DNA of 7,345 nucleotides from Reyranella sp. (GTDB lineage: Bacteria; Pseudomonadota; Alphaproteobacteria; Reyranellales; Reyranellaceae), in contig SCVT01000513.1 of the NCBI GenBank assembly GCA_004296815.1, positions 1 through 7,345 of the forward strand. The letters are read 5' to 3'. The notes under the pieces were generated by a model that saw nothing but the letters and a program-made list of their open reading frames with translations, did no database searches and was not told the DNA's origin. Both the position numbers and the translations under genes were made by a program. This document shows, piece after piece, positions 4,972-7,345 of the stretch; position 1 is the stretch's first letter, and the number at the start of each line of letters is the position of its first letter.

Positions 4972-6189
4972 ATGACACGTAGCCTGCTGTGCTCGGCGGC
5001 GTTCTGCCTTGCAGCCTTCTCGCTGCCTGCGGCAGCACAGCTTTCCGACAACACCGTCAAGATCGGCGTCGCCACCGACCTGTCGAGCCTCTATGCCGAC
5101 ATCAACGGCCCGGGCGCCGTCAGCGCCGTGCAGATGGCGATCGAGGATTTCGGCGGGACTGTCCTCGGCCAGAAGATCGAGATGACCTCCGCCGACATCC
5201 AGAACAAGGCCGACGTCGCGGCGACCATCGCCGGGCGCTGGTACGATGCCGACAAGGTCGACGTCATCCTCGGCGCCGGCGCCTCGTCCTCCTCGATCGC
5301 CACGTCGGGCGTCGCCAATGCGAAGAAGAAGATCTACCTCGCGACCGACCCCGCCTCGTCCGATCTCACCGGCAAGCTGTGCAACCCCTACACGGTGCAC
5401 TGGACCTACGACACCTTCGCCCTCGCGAACGGCACCGGCTCGGCCGTGGTCAAGGCGGGCGGCAAGACCTGGTTCTTCCTCACCGCCGACTACGCGTTCG
5501 GCTACGCCCTGGAACGCGACGTCTCCGATGTCGTGAAGAAGTCCGGCGGCACCGTGGTGGGTGGCGTCAAGGCGCCGATCAACACCAACGACTTCTCGTC
5601 GTTCCTGCTGCAGGCGCAGACCTCGAAGGCGCAGATCATCGGGCTCGCCAATGCCGGCGGCGATACGATCAACTCGATCAAGCAGGCGTCCGAGTTCGGC
5701 ATCGTGAAGGGCGGCCAGAAGCTGGCCGGTCTCCTGGTGTTCATCTCCGACGTCCACTCGCTCACCCTCGCCCGCGCCCAGGGCCTCAGCCTTACCGAGG
5801 CCTTCTACTGGGACCTCAACGACAAGACCCGTGCATTCTCCAAGCGCTTCGCGGCGAAGAACAACGGCAAGATGCCGACCAGCGTGCAGGCCGGCTTCTA
5901 TTCCGCCGCGCTCCAGTACCTGAACGCCGTCAAGGCCGCCGGCACCGACGACAGCGACAAGGTGATGGCCAAGCTCAAGGAGCTGAAGTGGGACGATCCG
6001 GTCTTCGGCCCGAGCTACATCCGCGCTGACGGCCGCAAGATGCACAGCATGTACCTGTTCGAGGTCAAGTCCCCGGCCGAGTCCAAGGGACCGTGGGACT
6101 ACTACAAGCTGATCGCCACGATCCCCGGCGAAGAGGCTTTCCGTCCGCTCGCGCAGGGCGGCTGCCCGATGCTCGAGAAGAAGAACTGA
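4972..6189 (+). CDS. ABC transporter periplasmic binding protein, Leu/Ile/Val-type (Peripla_BP_6 family)
   Basis: A 405-residue secreted binding protein of typical length. Residues 1-23 form a signal peptide (positive MTR, hydrophobic core, cleavage near AAA-Q). The mature start NTVKIGVATDLSSLYADINGP (27-47) is the family's first strand and ligand loop. It is followed by VSAVQMAIEDFGG (50-62), VDVILGAGASSSS (96-108), a second-lobe strand TWFFLTADYAFGYALERDV (166-184), and AGFYSAALQYLNAVKAAG (307-324) near the C-terminus. The mature part has two cysteines, 138 and 398, which could form a disulfide in the periplasm. Such proteins deliver amino acids, amides or aromatic and other organic acids to LivHMGF-type permeases. 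None of those genes is here, so it is an orphan in this window. The ATG is set by GGGAG 7 bases upstream. The Asp-box gene follows after 29 bases and is probably co-transcribed. Ligand unknown. Confidence 0.93.
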   Translation: MTRSLLCSAAFCLAAFSLPAAAQLSDNTVKIGVATDLSSLYADINGPGAVSAVQMAIEDFGGTVLGQKIEMTSADIQNKADVAATIAGRWYDADKVDVILGAGASSSSIATSGVANAKKKIYLATDPASSDLTGKLCNPYTVHWTYDTFALANGTGSAVVKAGGKTWFFLTADYAFGYALERDVSDVVKKSGGTVVGGVKAPINTNDFSSFLLQAQTSKAQIIGLANAGGDTINSIKQASEFGIVKGGQKLAGLLVFISDVHSLTLARAQGLSLTEAFYWDLNDKTRAFSKRFAAKNNGKMPTSVQAGFYSAALQYLNAVKAAGTDDSDKVMAKLKELKWDDPVFGPSYIRADGRKMHSMYLFEVKSPAESKGPWDYYKLIATIPGEEAFRPLAQGGCPMLEKKN

Positions 6190-6201
6190 CAGAAGAACTG
6201 A
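6179..6201 (+). repeat. Tandem 11-base repeat that duplicates the stop codon
   Basis: AGAAGAACTGA occurs at 6179-6189 and again at 6191-6201, with a period of 12 bases. Because 12 is a multiple of three, the second TGA (6199-6201) is in frame with the first (6187-6189), giving Lys-Asn-stop-Gln-Lys-Asn-stop. It looks like a slippage or small tandem duplication at the gene end. Confidence 0.7.
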
Positions 6202-6204
6202 TTG

Positions 6205-6210
6205 GGGGGA
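6205..6210 (+). promoter_or_regulatory. Ribosome binding site fixing the start of the Asp-box protein
   Basis: GGGGGA, eight bases before the ATG at 6219, is G-rich and SD-like. It supports starting the propeller protein at MAEQSNLYVG rather than at in-frame codons inside the upstream binding-protein gene. Confidence 0.6.
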
Positions 6211-6218
6211 ATCCCGCC

Positions 6219-7271
6219 ATGGCTGAGCAGTCGAACCTTTACGTCGGCGTCGCCGGCTATTTCGGGAAGCCCGACCATCCCGGGCGCGTCGGAGTCTTCC
6301 GGCGCCCCACCGCGGGCGGCGACTGGCAGCATGTGCTGGGCGCCGTCCAGGCCTTCACCGTCTTCGTCCACCCGAAGGATCCCGAGACGGTGTTCGCCGG
6401 AACCAACGACGGCGTGTGGCGCAGCACCGATCGCGGCGCCACGTTCCGTCGGACCAACTTCCCGGGCGAGAAGATCCAGATCTGGTCGTTCATGGTCGAC
6501 TCGCGCGACCCGAACCGCATCTTCGCCGGCGCCTCGCCGATCGACGTCTATCGCAGCGACGACGGTGGCGCCTCGTGGCGGCGCCTGCCGTCTCCCAAGG
6601 TCGGCATCCACTGCAAGGGCCCGTTCGAATCGCGCGTGATGCGGCTGGTCCAGCATCCCAAGCGGCACGACGAGATCTACGCCGCGCTCGAGATCAACGG
6701 CGTCATGCGCAGCATCGACCTCGGCCAGACCTGGACCGACTGCGCCGCGGGCCTGATCAAGCTCGCCGAGCACGAGCACCTCAAGAGCAAGATCGTGAGC
6801 GACACGACGGCCGAGGGCATGCTCGACAACCACGCCGTGACCATCAATCCCGCCGATCCCGACGGTGTCTGGATCGCCGCCCGCATGGGCCTGTTCCGCA
6901 GCGGCGACCAGGGCCGCACCTGGAAGGACATGGAGGTCGGCCGCTTCTCGCCCACCACCTACGGCCGCGACATCCGCGTCTCGCCCGTGGAGCCCAACAC
7001 GCTCTACTCCGCCCTCTCGGTTGCGGCGTCCAGCCATGACGGCGGCCTCTACCGCAGCGAGGACGGCGGCGAGAGCTGGAAGCGCTTCGACAAGGTCCAG
7101 GTCCACGGCACGATCATGTCGATCGGCCTGCACCCGACCGATGCCGGCCAGGTCTATCTCGGCGCCCGCTACGACGGTGAGGTGTTCGGCACGCGCGACG
7201 CGGGCAAGACCTGGCAGGCGATGCCGCTGCCCGGCGAGGTCCAGCACATCTACGCGCTGGCCTGCGGCTGA
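6219..7271 (+). CDS. Asp-box (BNR/sialidase-like) repeat protein, predicted seven-bladed beta-propeller
   Basis: A 350-residue protein made almost wholly of Asp-box repeats (S-x-D-x-G-x-T/S-W). Six are clear, starting at residues 69 (STDRGATF), 113 (SDDGGASW), 165 (SIDLGQTW), 228 (SGDQGRTW), 280 (SEDGGESW) and 325 (TRDAGKTW). A seventh, degenerate one at 29-36 (RPTAGGDW) keeps the Gly and Trp. With spacings of 40, 44, 52, 63, 52 and 45 residues this implies seven blades. Strands such as ETVFAGTNDGVWRS and DGVWIAARMGLFRS precede the boxes. No signal peptide or membrane segment is seen, so it is probably cytoplasmic. Related propellers include sialidases, Ycf48/HCF136 and sortilin domains. Asp boxes are structural, and I see no sialidase catalytic signature (no FRIP motif), so no enzyme activity is claimed. 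It follows the binding-protein gene by 29 bases. The function is unknown; ligand or partner binding is the safest guess. Confidence 0.9.
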   Translation: MAEQSNLYVGVAGYFGKPDHPGRVGVFRRPTAGGDWQHVLGAVQAFTVFVHPKDPETVFAGTNDGVWRSTDRGATFRRTNFPGEKIQIWSFMVDSRDPNRIFAGASPIDVYRSDDGGASWRRLPSPKVGIHCKGPFESRVMRLVQHPKRHDEIYAALEINGVMRSIDLGQTWTDCAAGLIKLAEHEHLKSKIVSDTTAEGMLDNHAVTINPADPDGVWIAARMGLFRSGDQGRTWKDMEVGRFSPTTYGRDIRVSPVEPNTLYSALSVAASSHDGGLYRSEDGGESWKRFDKVQVHGTIMSIGLHPTDAGQVYLGARYDGEVFGTRDAGKTWQAMPLPGEVQHIYALACG

Positions 7272-7285
7272 ACGGCTTCGGATAG

Positions 7286-7345
7286 CTACTTCGTCTGCGC
7301 CGTGACGTCGTGCGGCGGCGGCGGTTCCTTCGGCTTGTCGATCGC
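7286..7345 (-). CDS. Possible C-terminal end of an unidentified minus-strand protein
   Basis: Read on the minus strand, bases 7345 to 7289 give 19 sense codons ending in TAG (7288-7286). The tail is polar and proline-rich (KPKEPPPPHDVTAQTK), as in many disordered C-termini. It would converge on the Asp-box gene with a 14-base gap, in line with the tight convergent spacing elsewhere in the window. The piece is too short to identify, and a chance open frame is quite possible in G+C-rich DNA. Confidence 0.35.
   Translation of the reverse strand, partial: AIDKPKEPPPPHDVTAQTK

Noticed and set aside
4939..6045. A 368-codon minus-strand frame opposite the LivK-type binding protein
   Set aside because: It has no recognisable domain and biased composition, and it lies fully antisense to a clear binding-protein gene with a signal peptide and ribosome site.
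6093..6218. Extended start of the Asp-box gene inside the binding-protein gene
   Set aside because: The added 42 residues match nothing in the family and overlap the upstream gene, while the ATG at 6219 has a good ribosome site.
6102..7247. A 381-codon minus-strand frame opposite the Asp-box gene
   Set aside because: The plus strand shows regular Asp-box repeats, which cannot be chance; the minus frame is their shadow.

Overview
This is a G+C-rich, gene-dense window with strong G/C preference at third codon positions. It reads as a piece of a large alphaproteobacterial chromosome. The mix supports this: a family III CoA-transferase, a malyl-CoA-lyase-type enzyme, a Bug-type (tripartite tricarboxylate family) binding protein, a Leu/Ile/Val-type binding protein, a VOC protein and a dienelactone hydrolase. 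Such genomes (for example Reyranella-like or Bradyrhizobium-like soil bacteria) carry many scattered binding proteins and small catabolic genes. The genus is an inference. I see no rRNA, tRNA, IS element, CRISPR array or phage gene, and no gene-free stretch over 300 bases; the longest gap is 111 bases.

Layout. (A) Bases 1-2591, plus strand: the end of a CaiB/BaiF CoA-transferase, then a CoA-ester lyase of the malyl-CoA/citramalyl-CoA lyase family, then a 12-helix MFS transporter. Gaps are 9 and about 6-24 bases, so this looks like one operon: activate or shuffle a dicarboxylic acid as its CoA ester, cleave it, and move a substrate or product across the membrane. (B) Bases 2588-3538, minus strand: a secreted Bug binding protein, convergent with the MFS gene; their stop codons interlock in one CTAG. 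(C) Bases 3539-3649: a divergent control region holding a perfect 19-base dyad. (D) Bases 3650-4153, plus strand: a single-domain VOC metalloprotein, again convergent and interlocked at CTAG with (E) bases 4150-4890, minus strand: a dienelactone hydrolase family protein. (F) Bases 4891-4971: a second divergent control region, with an inverted repeat that includes the ribosome binding site of the next gene. (G) Bases 4972-7271, plus strand: a secreted Leu/Ile/Val-type binding protein followed by a protein built of Asp-box (BNR) repeats, apparently a seven-bladed propeller without a signal peptide. (H) After 7285: what looks like the last 19 codons of a minus-strand gene.

How the genes fit together. 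The theme is uptake and breakdown of small organic acids or esters, with lyase and hydrolase chemistry, a VOC protein and three transport-related proteins. Neither binding protein has its membrane partners here, so both are orphans within this window. I do not see a clear new defence or mobile system. The most unusual parts are the propeller paired with an orphan binding protein, the small regulatory dyads, and a 12-base duplication that gives the binding-protein gene two in-frame stop codons.
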